64,000 nucleotides of DNA from an uncultured bacterium. Lineage in GTDB: Bacteria; Verrucomicrobiota; Kiritimatiellia; CAIKKV01; CAITUY01. Both the position numbers and the translations under genes were made by a program. Positions within the stretch are counted from its first letter, which is position 1; each line of letters starts with the position of its first letter. Positions 35,401-44,044 of the stretch are shown in pieces. Location of the stretch: positions 1-64,000 of the forward strand of contig CAIVSY010000078.1 of the NCBI GenBank assembly GCA_903908715.1, given 5' to 3'. The notes under the pieces were generated by a model. That model had not been told where the DNA came from. It saw nothing but the letters and a program-made list of their open reading frames with translations, and searched no databases.

Positions 35401-36073
35401 CCGCACCAAGATCGAAGCCATGGGCCCTGTCAACCTGGTAGCCATCGAGGAATACCAGGAACTCGAGGAACGCTATGCCTTCCTGACCAGCCAGCAGGGG
35501 GACCTCGTCAGCGCAAAGAACCAACTGACAGAGATGATCAAGAAAATCAACCTGACCACGGCCGATCTTTTCAGCGAAACCTTCGCCAAGATCAACCAGA
35601 ACTTCCAGCTTATGTTTGAGCGCCTGTTCAACGGCGGATCCGCCAAACTGGTCATGGTTACCGAGGATGATATCCTTGAAAGCGGCATTGACATCATCGC
35701 CCGCCCGCCAGGAAAGCGTCTCCAAAGCGTTTCCCTCCTGTCGGGCGGCGAACGGACCATGACCGCTGTTGCCCTCCTGTTCTCCATCTACATGATCAAG
35801 CCAAGCCCGTTCTGCCTGCTGGACGAACTGGATGCCGCCTTGGACGAATCCAACATCGGACGGTTTGCCAAGGTCCTGGCCGACTTCCTCCAGCAGTCGC
35901 AGTTCATCGTCATAACCCATAACCGCCGGACCATTGCCGCCGCGGACACCATCTACGGGGTCACCATGCAGGAGACCGGCGTATCACGTGTGGTATCCAT
36001 GAAATTCGCGGAATACGAGCAGAGCAAGGAGTTCCAGCAGGCCCAAAAGCCCGCCACGGAAACACGAACATGA
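32465..36073 (+). CDS. smc: Chromosome segregation protein SMC
   Basis: The 1202-residue protein is a full-length SMC. Walker A is GPNGCGKSN (about 31-39). Long coiled coils (about 165-500 and 680-1010) flank a hinge (about 510-665). The C-terminal head carries LLSGGERTMTAVALLFSIY and Walker B FCLLDELDAALDE. It organises the chromosome with ScpA/ScpB, which are not in this window. The GTG start at 32465 (VYLKSIQMVGFKSF) has AGGAG upstream and fits the family. The stop overlaps the start of the next gene by four bases. Confidence 0.97.
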   Translation: MYLKSIQMVGFKSFANPTVLNFQPGMTAIVGPNGCGKSNVSDAVRWVLGETSAKALRGSKMEDVIFNGTDNRKPHSLAEVNITFADCESILGTDYNEVTVTRRVLRSGEGQYFLNKTPCRLKDIQRLFMDTGIGTSSYSMMEQGRIDQVLSSRPEDRREIFEEASGITRFKADKREALRKLEQTEANLLRLDDVVREVKRQIGSLQRQAGKARRYKELRDQLRKLDTFWVAHKLRTMEEDLRQREAVLEELGRRIQTLHEEIQKAEGRASELRAAISTTEEAIGTATEERAAAQSRLEHNRELIRINGERVEELRSLSERDQHEIATAETQLKEHRLALENLLKALTRMTAERDQSEQEWKQRHEALLTHEAAAEAARQEIQSRRQDSMSLDHSIAALQNQLGQLEARQQAGLLRRERLGAEHAQILQIANENESRLGKIAAHLGELQAEQEQREGRLEALQNQRTEKSSELEQARRSASTIQSQLAVKKAQIEILEADDSVAKDFPEGARLVMDTSNPLGINTQAVLGALANHIEAEAAYRTALEAVLRAWLDAIVVADSPGAIAVLRELQNRKAGPARLLASDPESTPPRYPAPAGKGKPLFNLVTCTPFAKPAVARILAGVYVVDQIEDIPATPPEGTVFVTLSGTVARAGGAFEHWGGDAKAANPLTRKHQLADLHDSQHALETDWANRNAAIDELTATLANLEREILQANSLVNEQRRAVALKEGEFQIVSSEARQARQRLEVVGFEIEELKKQVADDQERQALASSIETSRARQAEAHQRLETLTHSIQEMERKRSSLQAQSTDSRVRLSETTQAVEHMTSQKDPIERRLAELEAVIKTRSESLVQYQQTITKLTEASTEAANQQAALETSAATFTEKLEALRRDRVEKTKEMTLLDGDLTAKREAQETLREQRSQIEIQHAEAKMRRQNQVDRTTAEWSISLDELMNTPEPEWEGEKPAEGPPPYEKAIVEIRTKIEAMGPVNLVAIEEYQELEERYAFLTSQQGDLVSAKNQLTEMIKKINLTTADLFSETFAKINQNFQLMFERLFNGGSAKLVMVTEDDILESGIDIIARPPGKRLQSVSLLSGGERTMTAVALLFSIYMIKPSPFCLLDELDAALDESNIGRFAKVLADFLQQSQFIVITHNRRTIAAADTIYGVTMQETGVSRVVSMKFAEYEQSKEFQQAQKPATETRT

Positions 36074-36897
36074 AGGCCGTCACATCCCTCTCAAGGAAAT
36101 GCGGCCGCCCTCCAACTCCTTCCGAACTTTTACAGGTGGCGGTCGCAGCGTGCCGCGCCGCGGGACGGCACGCTGCGCGCAATCTGGACCGGCGTAAGGA
36201 AACGATCCTGGTCACAGCCCATGACGTCAAGTTGGCCCTGGATGTGGAATGCCAGAAGATCGCCGAACGCAGGATCCTTTCCGCATTCCCTGACCACGCC
36301 ATTCTAGGCGAGGAAACCGCCGGCGAAACAGCCCCGGACCACTCACCCTACGTGTGGATCATCGATCCGATTGACGGCACCGTCAATTTCTCCCACGGAC
36401 TCCCGTTCTGGTGCTGTTCCGTCGCCGTCCAGCAGGCGGGGCAAACAGTAGCAGGCGCGGTATTCGGACCGGCGCTGGGTGAACTCTTCACCGCGACCCA
36501 GGATGGCCCTGCCCTTCGCAACGGGAAACCCATCCGGGTATCGGATACGTCCCGCATGGAGTCAGCCCTGGTCATGACAGGACTCGACCAGAAGCTTTCA
36601 AAACGGATGAATAGGCTGACCCTTTTCAAGGCCATCGCCGAAAACGTACGCAAGGCCCGGGTGATGGGGGCCGCAGCCCTCGATGCGTGCCGCGTCGCAG
36701 CCGGTCAGGCAGACGCCTATTTCGAATCCGGCATCTATTCCTGGGATGTTGCCGCCGCAGGGCTGATTGTCGAAAGAGCCGGAGGCCAGATAGAAACCCT
36801 CGCAACCCCGGGCCCGCACCGCCTTATTTTCCTGGCTTCAAACAGGCTCGTCCACTTTCCCTTGCGACGCCTGATCAAAAGCCATCTTGCCCTGTAG
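36070..36897 (+). CDS. Inositol monophosphatase-family phosphatase (SuhB/CysQ-like)
   Basis: The 275-residue protein has the metal-binding motifs of the family: ILGEETAGE, WIIDPIDGTVNFSHGLP, and SWDVAAAGLIVERAGGQ. It removes phosphate from myo-inositol 1-phosphate, from 3'-phosphoadenosine 5'-phosphate, or from related esters; the exact substrate is open. The start overlaps the smc stop (ATGA), so it is translated from the smc transcript. Confidence 0.92.
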   Translation: MKAVTSLSRKCGRPPTPSELLQVAVAACRAAGRHAARNLDRRKETILVTAHDVKLALDVECQKIAERRILSAFPDHAILGEETAGETAPDHSPYVWIIDPIDGTVNFSHGLPFWCCSVAVQQAGQTVAGAVFGPALGELFTATQDGPALRNGKPIRVSDTSRMESALVMTGLDQKLSKRMNRLTLFKAIAENVRKARVMGAAALDACRVAAGQADAYFESGIYSWDVAAAGLIVERAGGQIETLATPGPHRLIFLASNRLVHFPLRRLIKSHLAL

Positions 36898-37227
36898 AAA
36901 ACCCGCCGAAGTTGCATCATGCATGTCTCGCTGTCTCATTTTTGAAACACTGGAAACACATGGATACCGATCAAACGTCGTTCCGGCAAATCCGAGCCTC
37001 GCGAGGATGCCGTTGTTGTCATTTTTAAGGCCCAGTTGCAAAAACACTGCAAAGACATACCCACTGCAGGGTATGGGCATGGCAGTTGCTTAACTTAAAC
37101 AGGTGACCTGAGGTTGGTTCTCAAAGGGATCGCACTCAAGGGTGCATACAAGATCACCAAGGACTGGCCGACTGGGGAGCCGGGCAGCAGGCAAATGCAG
37201 CCGATATGACCGCGACGAAAGTCGCGG
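36898..37227. other. Intergenic region with two hairpins and a short coding-like stretch
   Basis: No known gene. It holds a 7-bp hairpin CATACCC/GGGTATG (37056-37075) and a GACCGCGAC-type hairpin at its end. Between them 37099-37209 is an open frame of 36 codons reading like protein (LVLKGIALKGAYKITKDWP), without an ATG, possibly using TTG at 37114. It may be a small gene, a remnant or chance. Confidence 0.4.
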
Positions 37228-37231
37228 TCAT
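37206..37231 (+). terminator. Hairpin terminator downstream of the smc unit
   Basis: A perfect 11-bp stem (37206-37216 with 37221-37231) with a GAAA tetraloop, followed on the plus strand by CTGTTTTC. It overlaps the last codon of the convergent minus-strand gene. Confidence 0.6.
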
Positions 37232-39276
37232 CTGTTTTCAGTAATCCTCTTCTGCTCAACAATGATCTTGCCATCCGGCATACGGAACGGAACATAGGCC
37301 ACGTTGGCGGTTTCCCTGGACAATCCGGATTCTCCGCGCGACACAATCAGCTTGCCATCCGCCGTAAACTCCTGCTCGCTTTCCCCAAGTGTCCGGGTCC
37401 ACCCCGCAAGGGCCCCCTTGGCTCCATAATGATATTCATCCAGCCAGTCCTTCGGCATATCGACCATGGGGTCTACATAGTTACCGGCGGTCCGGGCACC
37501 GGAATACTGCACGGAACGGATTTTCTGGTCCGGCCCGTATACACGGGTCTCGTTGTCCAGGAAGAAGAAAGAAACAAAGGCCGGCGCCGAATAGTACTTC
37601 CCGTTATGGACAAACGCGCCGATATCCACACGATTCCCTTCCATCCTGGATCCCTGTTCCACCGGGAACCGCTCATGATACGAAACAACCAGTTCCACCT
37701 TTGACCCGCTCTTGTTGAGCGGCTTGATCCGGACCTTTCCGGCATCCCCCCGCAAAACACTCCAATGATAGGTCAGCGGAGCCTCGTTCAAATCGCGACT
37801 CTCCTCGGCACTGACAACCATACGGCGCTGGTACTGCAGGGTTCGAAAAACACGGCCAATGGCCGCAGGGGTTTCATACAAGACTTCGGACGGCCGCGGG
37901 TCAAAATAGTCGACTCCCGGTACAGCCTTGTCCTCCTCCTTGACCTTCAGCAAAACCACTGGCGGCAACGAGGCAAGAGTGATCTCATGGGCCTGCTTCA
38001 CCATACTTGCCGTATCCACATCCTGCCCGTCAAAAACGGTCGGGTGCGCTGAACCACAGAGGTAATCCTCGGACTTCTGCACCCTCTTGGAACAGGAACG
38101 AAGCAGCATCTGCACCGTCGGCATGAGCGCACCCTTGGAAGCGAGAGCTTCCTTGACCTCCGGACGGAACGCCGCCAGCGTGCAAGCCAGCGCACGCAGA
38201 AAGACCTGATCCGTCCCGGAAGAGCCCTGGCTGATGATCAGATAAGGGCAGTTACCGCAATACACATCGCCATACCCCCCGTCCCCGTTCCGGCCGGGAT
38301 CGTAGTCCTGATGCTCCGGATACACATAGATGTGATTGGAGAAGTACTGAATGAAAAGGATCGCCATCAGTTTCGCATCCGGATACGCAATGCGCGGCAT
38401 ACTGCGCCAATAATGGCCGCTGACGTTCGCCAATGACGCATTGCCAAATGTGATTCGATTGAAAAGCAACTGCGTCTGCAATCCGCGGTTGATCTGGTTT
38501 TGAACGGCCTCAGGCGCATATTCCACCCATGTAAGCTGCGGGTAGATATCGCGCTTCATGTCGGAATGGTCCTGATCCCGGTTGTCATACAAGTTGCCAT
38601 ACAACCCCGCCGCCGTGCCCTCCTCATACCACTCGCGGATGAGCTTGCCTTCCTCATACCCGACCGTGACCGGCACCTTGCCTTTCGCACCATCTGGCGG
38701 AAAAGTGAACAGGCTCTGCAGCATCCCGAACGAACTGCCCCAGATGGTATTGCTCTCCGTCACCCATGCCGTGTCATTCGTCACAAGCAGTGGATTCACT
38801 TGCCGGATTTCAGCCTTGAAGGGACCCGCCTCCGCCATGGATCGTTTCACCTTGGCCCAATCCGGATGCTTCTTGAGGCTATCGAGATCCGTATCCTTTT
38901 CTGCCGCAACGGGGTCATTGAATCCGCGCTGTATGGCCTCATTCAAACTGGCAAACGCTTCCTCCGTCTTGCCCTGCAGCGCCTGGGCACAGGCCCGGTT
39001 GTAGTAGCCGCTTGGATACTCCGGAACCAGCGGTATCAACAGGTCCGCCACCTTCTCCGCCTCGACAAGCTGCCCCGCACGCAGAAACCGGACCAGTTCC
39101 AACTCCATTTGCGCCGCCTTTGCCTGCAACACGGGAAGGGAAAATATGCTGCGCTGCGAAATGGATACCGGCTTCCCCCCAGCCCGGGCCAGCCAGGGGG
39201 CCGGCAAAACGAGCAGAATCACAACGGGCAACAACAGGAAACTTCGGAAGCTTCTGGATCGCTTGTGGTTCTTCAT
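37228..39276 (-). CDS. Large exported protein with TPR-like N-terminus, function unknown
   Basis: About 682 residues. A signal peptide (FLLLPVVILLVLPAPWLARA) is followed by a TPR-like pair (about 45-120, SGYYNRACAQALQGKTEEAFASLNEAI). Residues ~150-470 match no family I know; they are aromatic-rich (GHYWRSMPRIAYPDAKLM, GDVYCGNCPYLIISQGSSG) with CGNC and other cysteines. A beta-rich region near 510-600 (TYHWSVLRGDAGKVRIKPL) looks Ig/PKD-like. The start at 39276 is chosen for the signal peptide; an upstream start at 39333 is possible. It ends an operon with ispD and two phosphoesterases. Confidence 0.75.
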   Translation of the reverse strand: MKNHKRSRSFRSFLLLPVVILLVLPAPWLARAGGKPVSISQRSIFSLPVLQAKAAQMELELVRFLRAGQLVEAEKVADLLIPLVPEYPSGYYNRACAQALQGKTEEAFASLNEAIQRGFNDPVAAEKDTDLDSLKKHPDWAKVKRSMAEAGPFKAEIRQVNPLLVTNDTAWVTESNTIWGSSFGMLQSLFTFPPDGAKGKVPVTVGYEEGKLIREWYEEGTAAGLYGNLYDNRDQDHSDMKRDIYPQLTWVEYAPEAVQNQINRGLQTQLLFNRITFGNASLANVSGHYWRSMPRIAYPDAKLMAILFIQYFSNHIYVYPEHQDYDPGRNGDGGYGDVYCGNCPYLIISQGSSGTDQVFLRALACTLAAFRPEVKEALASKGALMPTVQMLLRSCSKRVQKSEDYLCGSAHPTVFDGQDVDTASMVKQAHEITLASLPPVVLLKVKEEDKAVPGVDYFDPRPSEVLYETPAAIGRVFRTLQYQRRMVVSAEESRDLNEAPLTYHWSVLRGDAGKVRIKPLNKSGSKVELVVSYHERFPVEQGSRMEGNRVDIGAFVHNGKYYSAPAFVSFFFLDNETRVYGPDQKIRSVQYSGARTAGNYVDPMVDMPKDWLDEYHYGAKGALAGWTRTLGESEQEFTADGKLIVSRGESGLSRETANVAYVPFRMPDGKIIVEQKRITENR

Positions 39277-39336
39277 AATGGCGGGAAATCCTACAGGAAA
39301 GAATCGGGCAATTCGATCCCTTATTTGGCCCACGGT

Positions 39337-40236
39337 TCAGCAGGCCACCAAACTTGCGCCAGGGGCGGGATATAACCGGAGCAGGGACGGAACGAAATCC
39401 GGGAGTGAATGCACCTCATCCCGCAGCTGTTCCGCACCCCTGCCGATAGCCACCAAAGGCACCGGATTTATGGAATGCGACGGAGACCTCGCCTCTTCGA
39501 TATTCCCGTGGTCGCTCGTAAGCAGCAGAAGGTGATCGGGGTCCTCTGCGGCAAAGCCAGCCGCTTCCCGCAGAAACGCATCGAACTGCGCCAGGATCGC
39601 CCGGACATCCTTCGGTGTCCCCTTGTGCGCCACCCGGTCAGTCTGGAAGTATTCAAATACCGTGAAATCATGATCCCGGGCAATGGATACGAGATCGCGC
39701 CCGGACTGAGCGGGAGAAGTCAGGGGCCCGTCATATCCCCGCTCGCGCAAGCTCACTCGGGTCAGATCCTGGTATACCGCCCTGCCCTGCAGCATCTCCT
39801 GACGCCCCCGCACCGTGCCAAAGGCCTTCAGGGCCGCCACAGTAGTTACAGACTGGTGGCGACGATGGCGAACCTCCTCCACATCGTCCAGGTAATAGGC
39901 ATTGGCGAAGGTGCAACAGTACCCACGGCGCACCAGGATGTCGTAAACATTATGCCCCCGGATGATTTCGCGCAAGACTGGCCCCGGAAAACCCTCCACG
40001 TGCCGACCGACTTCGCGTGCCGCGTTGATACCGGTAAATAACGCCGTCTGGCCCGTAGCACTCTGTGGAATCCCCGGCACCCCCATGGATGCATCCACCG
40101 GCACCGCATACCCGTCCAGAAGTCCACAAAGAAAGGGACATACACCGTAACGAACCGGGTTCCGGTCCGGGTCTTTCAAGCCGATCCCCAAACCATCCAC
40201 CAGGATAAACAACGCCTTCGGCGCTCGACGGATCAC
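39337..40236 (-). CDS. Alkaline-phosphatase-superfamily metalloenzyme (phosphopentomutase/iPGM-like fold)
   Basis: The 299-residue protein carries metal-binding motifs of the superfamily: FILVDGLGIG at the N-terminus, a nucleophile region PQSATGQTALFTG, DRVAHKG, and LLTSDHGNIEEA. The last three are typical of alkaline phosphatase-like hydrolases and mutases. The exact substrate is unclear; it lacks the usual length of phosphoglycerate mutase (about 510). It begins with GTG that overlaps the preceding stop by one base (TAGTG). It is coupled to the metallophosphoesterase. Confidence 0.8.
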   Translation of the reverse strand: MIRRAPKALFILVDGLGIGLKDPDRNPVRYGVCPFLCGLLDGYAVPVDASMGVPGIPQSATGQTALFTGINAAREVGRHVEGFPGPVLREIIRGHNVYDILVRRGYCCTFANAYYLDDVEEVRHRRHQSVTTVAALKAFGTVRGRQEMLQGRAVYQDLTRVSLRERGYDGPLTSPAQSGRDLVSIARDHDFTVFEYFQTDRVAHKGTPKDVRAILAQFDAFLREAAGFAAEDPDHLLLLTSDHGNIEEARSPSHSINPVPLVAIGRGAEQLRDEVHSLPDFVPSLLRLYPAPGASLVAC

Positions 40237-40970
40237 TAGACCCCCATGCTGAGTCGCATGGCCAGCCGCTCCGGCAGACCGGCATCCTTGATCTTCCTCT
40301 GAGCCTCAGCAATGTCATACTCCACACGCCGGATCTCAATCTGACGCGCCCCCATGTCATACAAGGCATACGAGGCCCGGCTGTCTCCATCACGCGGCTG
40401 ACCGACACTGCCAACGTTCACGAAATACTTCTTCCCAAGCATGACCGAAAAGGGAGCTGTCCCGTTGGCACGGCGCACATATCCGGCCTTCTCGAACACC
40501 ACGGGATGATGGGTATGCCCGTAAAAGCATACCGTGGTGGATTGATAGTTGAAATTCGACTCCGCTTCCAACTCCTCGAAAACGTATCCCCACTTGTCCG
40601 GCATATCGAGAGTGCTGTGCACCAGTGTGAAACCATCCACGACTCGCACAAGCTTCTGCTGCCTCAGGAATTCCACATCTTCCTCCGTCAACTGATTGCG
40701 GGTCCAGTCCACCACGTTGGCGGCCAGGGGATGGAAATCGCGGATGCACTCATCATGGGAACAGTAGTGGTCGTGATTGCCCCGGACACAAACGGCTCCA
40801 AGATCCTTTATCTTTCGCAGGCATTCCGCCGGATTCGCATTGTAACCGACAATATCCCCGACACAGGTGTAACGGTTCACACCCTGCGCCTGCGCATCCG
40901 CCAAAACGGCCGACAACGCCTCCCAGTTGCCATGAATATCCCCCAGAACCGCACATTTCGTATTGGCCAT
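40236..40970 (-). CDS. Calcineurin-like metallophosphoesterase
   Basis: A 244-residue phosphoesterase of the YfcE/MJ0936-like group. Motifs are VLGDIHGNWEAL, TCVGDIVGYNANP, VRGNHDHYCS and FYGHTHHPVVF, the ligands of a two-metal centre. Substrates of close relatives include diadenosine tetraphosphate and 2',3'-cyclic nucleotides, so the target is open. It lies 10 bases after ispD and overlaps the next gene by one base. Confidence 0.88.
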   Translation of the reverse strand: MANTKCAVLGDIHGNWEALSAVLADAQAQGVNRYTCVGDIVGYNANPAECLRKIKDLGAVCVRGNHDHYCSHDECIRDFHPLAANVVDWTRNQLTEEDVEFLRQQKLVRVVDGFTLVHSTLDMPDKWGYVFEELEAESNFNYQSTTVCFYGHTHHPVVFEKAGYVRRANGTAPFSVMLGKKYFVNVGSVGQPRDGDSRASYALYDMGARQIEIRRVEYDIAEAQRKIKDAGLPERLAMRLSMGV

Positions 40971-40980
40971 GGTCGCTCCG

Positions 40981-41658
40981 CTACACCTTCAAAAGGGTTG
41001 CCGCAAGCGCCAGGTCTTCCGGGGTCGTGATCTTTATGTTCGACCACAACGCAGGCACCAGGTACACACGCTCGCCAAGCTCCTCGACGGCTGACGCCTC
41101 ATCCGTTACCGTCAATTTCTTCTTTTCCACATGATCATACGCACGACGCAAAAGATCCACGCGGAAGCTCTGCGGGGTCTGGACAGCCCACAACCGGCTA
41201 CGGTCAACCGTCTGGCTGACCACCATATTCCGCTCAGCTTCCTTGATCGTGTCCGTAACCTTCACCGCAGCCACGCCCGAGCCGTTTCTCTTGGCCGAAC
41301 GAATGGTGTCCTCAATGAGCCGCGGCGTCACGCAGGGCCGGGCACCGTCATGCACCGCAACCACATCCACGTCATCCCCCAGTTCATCCAGACCGTTCCG
41401 GACCGATACCTGCCGCGTCGCCCCGCCCGCCACGATCTTTCGCACCTTCGCACAACCGAAAACCTGTACCAGCCCCCGTGCAGAATCCAGCCGGTCCTTG
41501 CGAACCACAAGAATCACACCGTCAATCATCGGGCATTGCTCAAACGCCAGCAGCGAATAAGCCAGTACAGGGCGCACCCCGAGCGACAGGAAAACCTTGT
41601 CGACATCAGGTCCCATCCGCTCACTCTTGCCGGCTGCCACTATTACGCCGAAAATCAT
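40981..41658 (-). CDS. ispD: 2-C-methyl-D-erythritol 4-phosphate cytidylyltransferase
   Basis: The third enzyme of the non-mevalonate isoprenoid route; it joins CTP and MEP to give CDP-ME. The 225-residue enzyme shows VAAGKSERMG (CTP loop), VRKDRLDSARGLV, VHDGARPCVTPRLIEDT and AVQTPQSFRVDLLRRAY. It opens the four-gene string that ends with the large exported protein. Confidence 0.95.
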   Translation of the reverse strand: MIFGVIVAAGKSERMGPDVDKVFLSLGVRPVLAYSLLAFEQCPMIDGVILVVRKDRLDSARGLVQVFGCAKVRKIVAGGATRQVSVRNGLDELGDDVDVVAVHDGARPCVTPRLIEDTIRSAKRNGSGVAAVKVTDTIKEAERNMVVSQTVDRSRLWAVQTPQSFRVDLLRRAYDHVEKKKLTVTDEASAVEELGERVYLVPALWSNIKITTPEDLALAATLLKV

Positions 41659-41778
41659 GATTCACCTCCGCTGCAATGCCCCGGTAAAAAGAGTAGCATC
41701 CAGCGTCAGAACCGTCAATATCCAGGGCGCATACCCCCATCAGACTATTCACCGGCGGCGGAAATCCGATGCCTTCGC

Positions 41779-42234
41779 TCAGACAATCGCCTTGCCGATA
41801 AACACAAGAACGAAGATGGCAACCGTCTCGATAATACCCAGGGCCATGAGGTAGTTCCCCGCCCCCTGGCCGGTTTCACCCAAGGCATCCGATGCCGCCG
41901 CACCCGCCACCCCTTGCATCCAGGCCGACACCCCGAGTGCCGCGCCACTGAAAATTCCCACTCCCACAAGATCAAGCCAGTTCGCCGGCGAGCTCACTGC
42001 ATTGGCCAGGATCTTATTCATCACAATCATCCCGTAGATCGTCTGGGACAACGGCGCACCCACAAACGCCAGAAGCATGAACGGGGCAGTCCTCTTCTGA
42101 GCATAGCACTTCTTCCAGACGCCAATGGCAGCCGGTCCTGCGGCTCCAGCCCCAAGCGCAGAACCCAAGGCGGAAAGGCCCAGAGCTGCCGCGCCGCCCA
42201 TCTTCCCCAATGCCATCATTGATTCGGTTTCCAT
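41779..42234 (-). CDS. atpK: V-type ATP synthase subunit K (rotor ring proteolipid)
   Basis: A 151-residue two-hairpin proteolipid with four membrane helices. Only the second hairpin keeps the ion-binding carboxylate (Glu136 in GIIETVAIF). Gln64 (PLSQTIYG) and Gln107 (WMQGVA) stand where E. hirae NtpK has Gln65 and Gln110, and Glu136 matches its Glu139, so Na+ coupling is plausible. It is the last gene of the V-ATPase operon. Confidence 0.93.
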   Translation of the reverse strand: METESMMALGKMGGAAALGLSALGSALGAGAAGPAAIGVWKKCYAQKRTAPFMLLAFVGAPLSQTIYGMIVMNKILANAVSSPANWLDLVGVGIFSGAALGVSAWMQGVAGAAASDALGETGQGAGNYLMALGIIETVAIFVLVFIGKAIV

Positions 42235-42283
42235 ACTTATCCTCTTCTCCTTTTTCCTGTGTCCACTTCCGCAATACGACAGC

Positions 42284-44044
42284 TCACCCTTCCTTCCGAA
42301 AAGGCCTGAACGGCACTCCCGTCCATTGCATGCCCAAATGTCCCGAAAATTCCAAGGTATTCAACCGGACTCCGTGTACAATGACCCCCAAACCCGCAAG
42401 CAGGATGTTCAACCCATGGGCCAGAAACAGGATGATGGCGGCCACCAGTCCATCCCCCACCCCATGAATCCCCCCGCCCACCGCCATATCGTTGAACGCC
42501 ACACTGATCGCCGTCCCCGCGCTGCCCACGGCAAATAACCGGACATAGGAAACCACATCCCCGAAGTTGCCCACCACGGACAACGGCAACATCATATGGT
42601 TCGGCCATTCCTCCTTCATGGCCTTGAGGGGCGTCATGAACAAGGCCACAGACGCCACTGCAACCAGGAACATCGGCAGGACAAATCCCGGAAGGGGCCG
42701 GTCGAGGATCATGTTCATCGCCAGATAGTACATCGTCAGTGTCACCCCGATCCACCCGAGTTGGGCCAGGGCCGCAAGTCGGAAACCAAGCCGTACCATG
42801 GCCCAGCCATGAGCCAGCACCAGGTGTACGGTCCCGATGACGAAACACAACTGCATCAGGTTCGCATCGTCCCGGAGCCACGGGATCGCCACATTCCTCA
42901 TGGGTGCAGGCAGGGATTCCATCTGTACCCCGAAATAGGAGCCCGTCAGCACACCCCACACGATCGTGCAGACACTCAATACCCCCAGAAGGCGGGGAAC
43001 CTCCCGCGGAACCCGCTTCGCCAGCCGGGCCACCCCACCCGTCAGCGCAAGAAAGAGCATGCCGTAGCCCGCGTCACTGACCAGCATGGCAAAGAAAAGG
43101 CTGTAGAAAAGCAGAAAGATCGCACTGACATCCAACTCCCTGTATCCCGGCAGGATCCCGATCAGGTCAAAGATCACCTTGATCGGGCGCGCCCACACTG
43201 GACTTCGAAGAAGCGTGGGTACATCCTCGTCCGCCTTGGGGTCTCTCATCAGCAACCCCCATCCGTGCGCCCGGGCGGACTCCTGCAACAACGGTACCGA
43301 CTCCTCAGGACAATATCCGGCAAGATAGGCAATCCTCTCCCAGGTTCCCATGCCGTCACGGGCTATCAGGAATGCCTCCTTCGCCTCCAGCTCATCAATA
43401 TGCCTGGAAAGATCGCCCGCATAACCAGCCAACTCCCGAAGCCGGGATTCGACCTTCTCGCGACGGTCACGCACCTCCCCCTGCTCCGCATCCACAACAG
43501 CCGGCGATCGCTCTGGCCACGGGATCGCACGCCCGGGAAAATCGACGTCTTCGCGCGCAATCACCGCAATGTAACGCCCTGCCTTGTCCTCCCCCAATAG
43601 GTGCGTCATGCACCCTTCTACACTCGGTAGATCCGTGCGGGGCGGAATCTGGAAGACCTGGACCCGGACCCCTTTCTCCCGCAAGCGGCACAACTGCTCC
43701 GGATCGACCAACCCGAAAGGACGCTGTAGCTCAGCCTCGCGGTCCAGGCTCTCCGCCCGCGCGGCCAATTCCTTGCGCTTCTGCACAAGAGCCCTGATCT
43801 CAACAACCCGTTCCCCCGGGCTCGCCAAAGTGCCCCGAGCCCCTGGAACAGGCCCCAGCGACTCCAGGATTCCCATCGCTTCCCGCGCCGCCAGCAATCC
43901 CTCCTGGACCTTTTCAAGATCCTCACTGTCAGGCGTCACCACTGGTGTAACATGAACCACGCTCATCTCGCGCAAGGCGTCCAACGCGGCTTCCTGATCC
44001 GGCAAAAGACAGAGGACCGTAACATGTTTCATCGGGACAATCAC
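42284..44044 (-). CDS. atpI: V-type ATP synthase subunit I (a-subunit, stator)
   Basis: The 586-residue protein has a soluble, coiled-coil N-terminal half (about 1-270, MKHVTVLCLLPDQEAALDALREM) and a membrane half with about seven helices. These include FYSLFFAMLVSDAGYGMLFL and the arginine-bearing segment DVVSYVRLFAVGSAGTAIS, the helix that faces the rotor. It forms the ion path with subunit K. It overlaps subunit D by four bases. Confidence 0.94.
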   Translation of the reverse strand: MIVPMKHVTVLCLLPDQEAALDALREMSVVHVTPVVTPDSEDLEKVQEGLLAAREAMGILESLGPVPGARGTLASPGERVVEIRALVQKRKELAARAESLDREAELQRPFGLVDPEQLCRLREKGVRVQVFQIPPRTDLPSVEGCMTHLLGEDKAGRYIAVIAREDVDFPGRAIPWPERSPAVVDAEQGEVRDRREKVESRLRELAGYAGDLSRHIDELEAKEAFLIARDGMGTWERIAYLAGYCPEESVPLLQESARAHGWGLLMRDPKADEDVPTLLRSPVWARPIKVIFDLIGILPGYRELDVSAIFLLFYSLFFAMLVSDAGYGMLFLALTGGVARLAKRVPREVPRLLGVLSVCTIVWGVLTGSYFGVQMESLPAPMRNVAIPWLRDDANLMQLCFVIGTVHLVLAHGWAMVRLGFRLAALAQLGWIGVTLTMYYLAMNMILDRPLPGFVLPMFLVAVASVALFMTPLKAMKEEWPNHMMLPLSVVGNFGDVVSYVRLFAVGSAGTAISVAFNDMAVGGGIHGVGDGLVAAIILFLAHGLNILLAGLGVIVHGVRLNTLEFSGHLGMQWTGVPFRPFRKEG

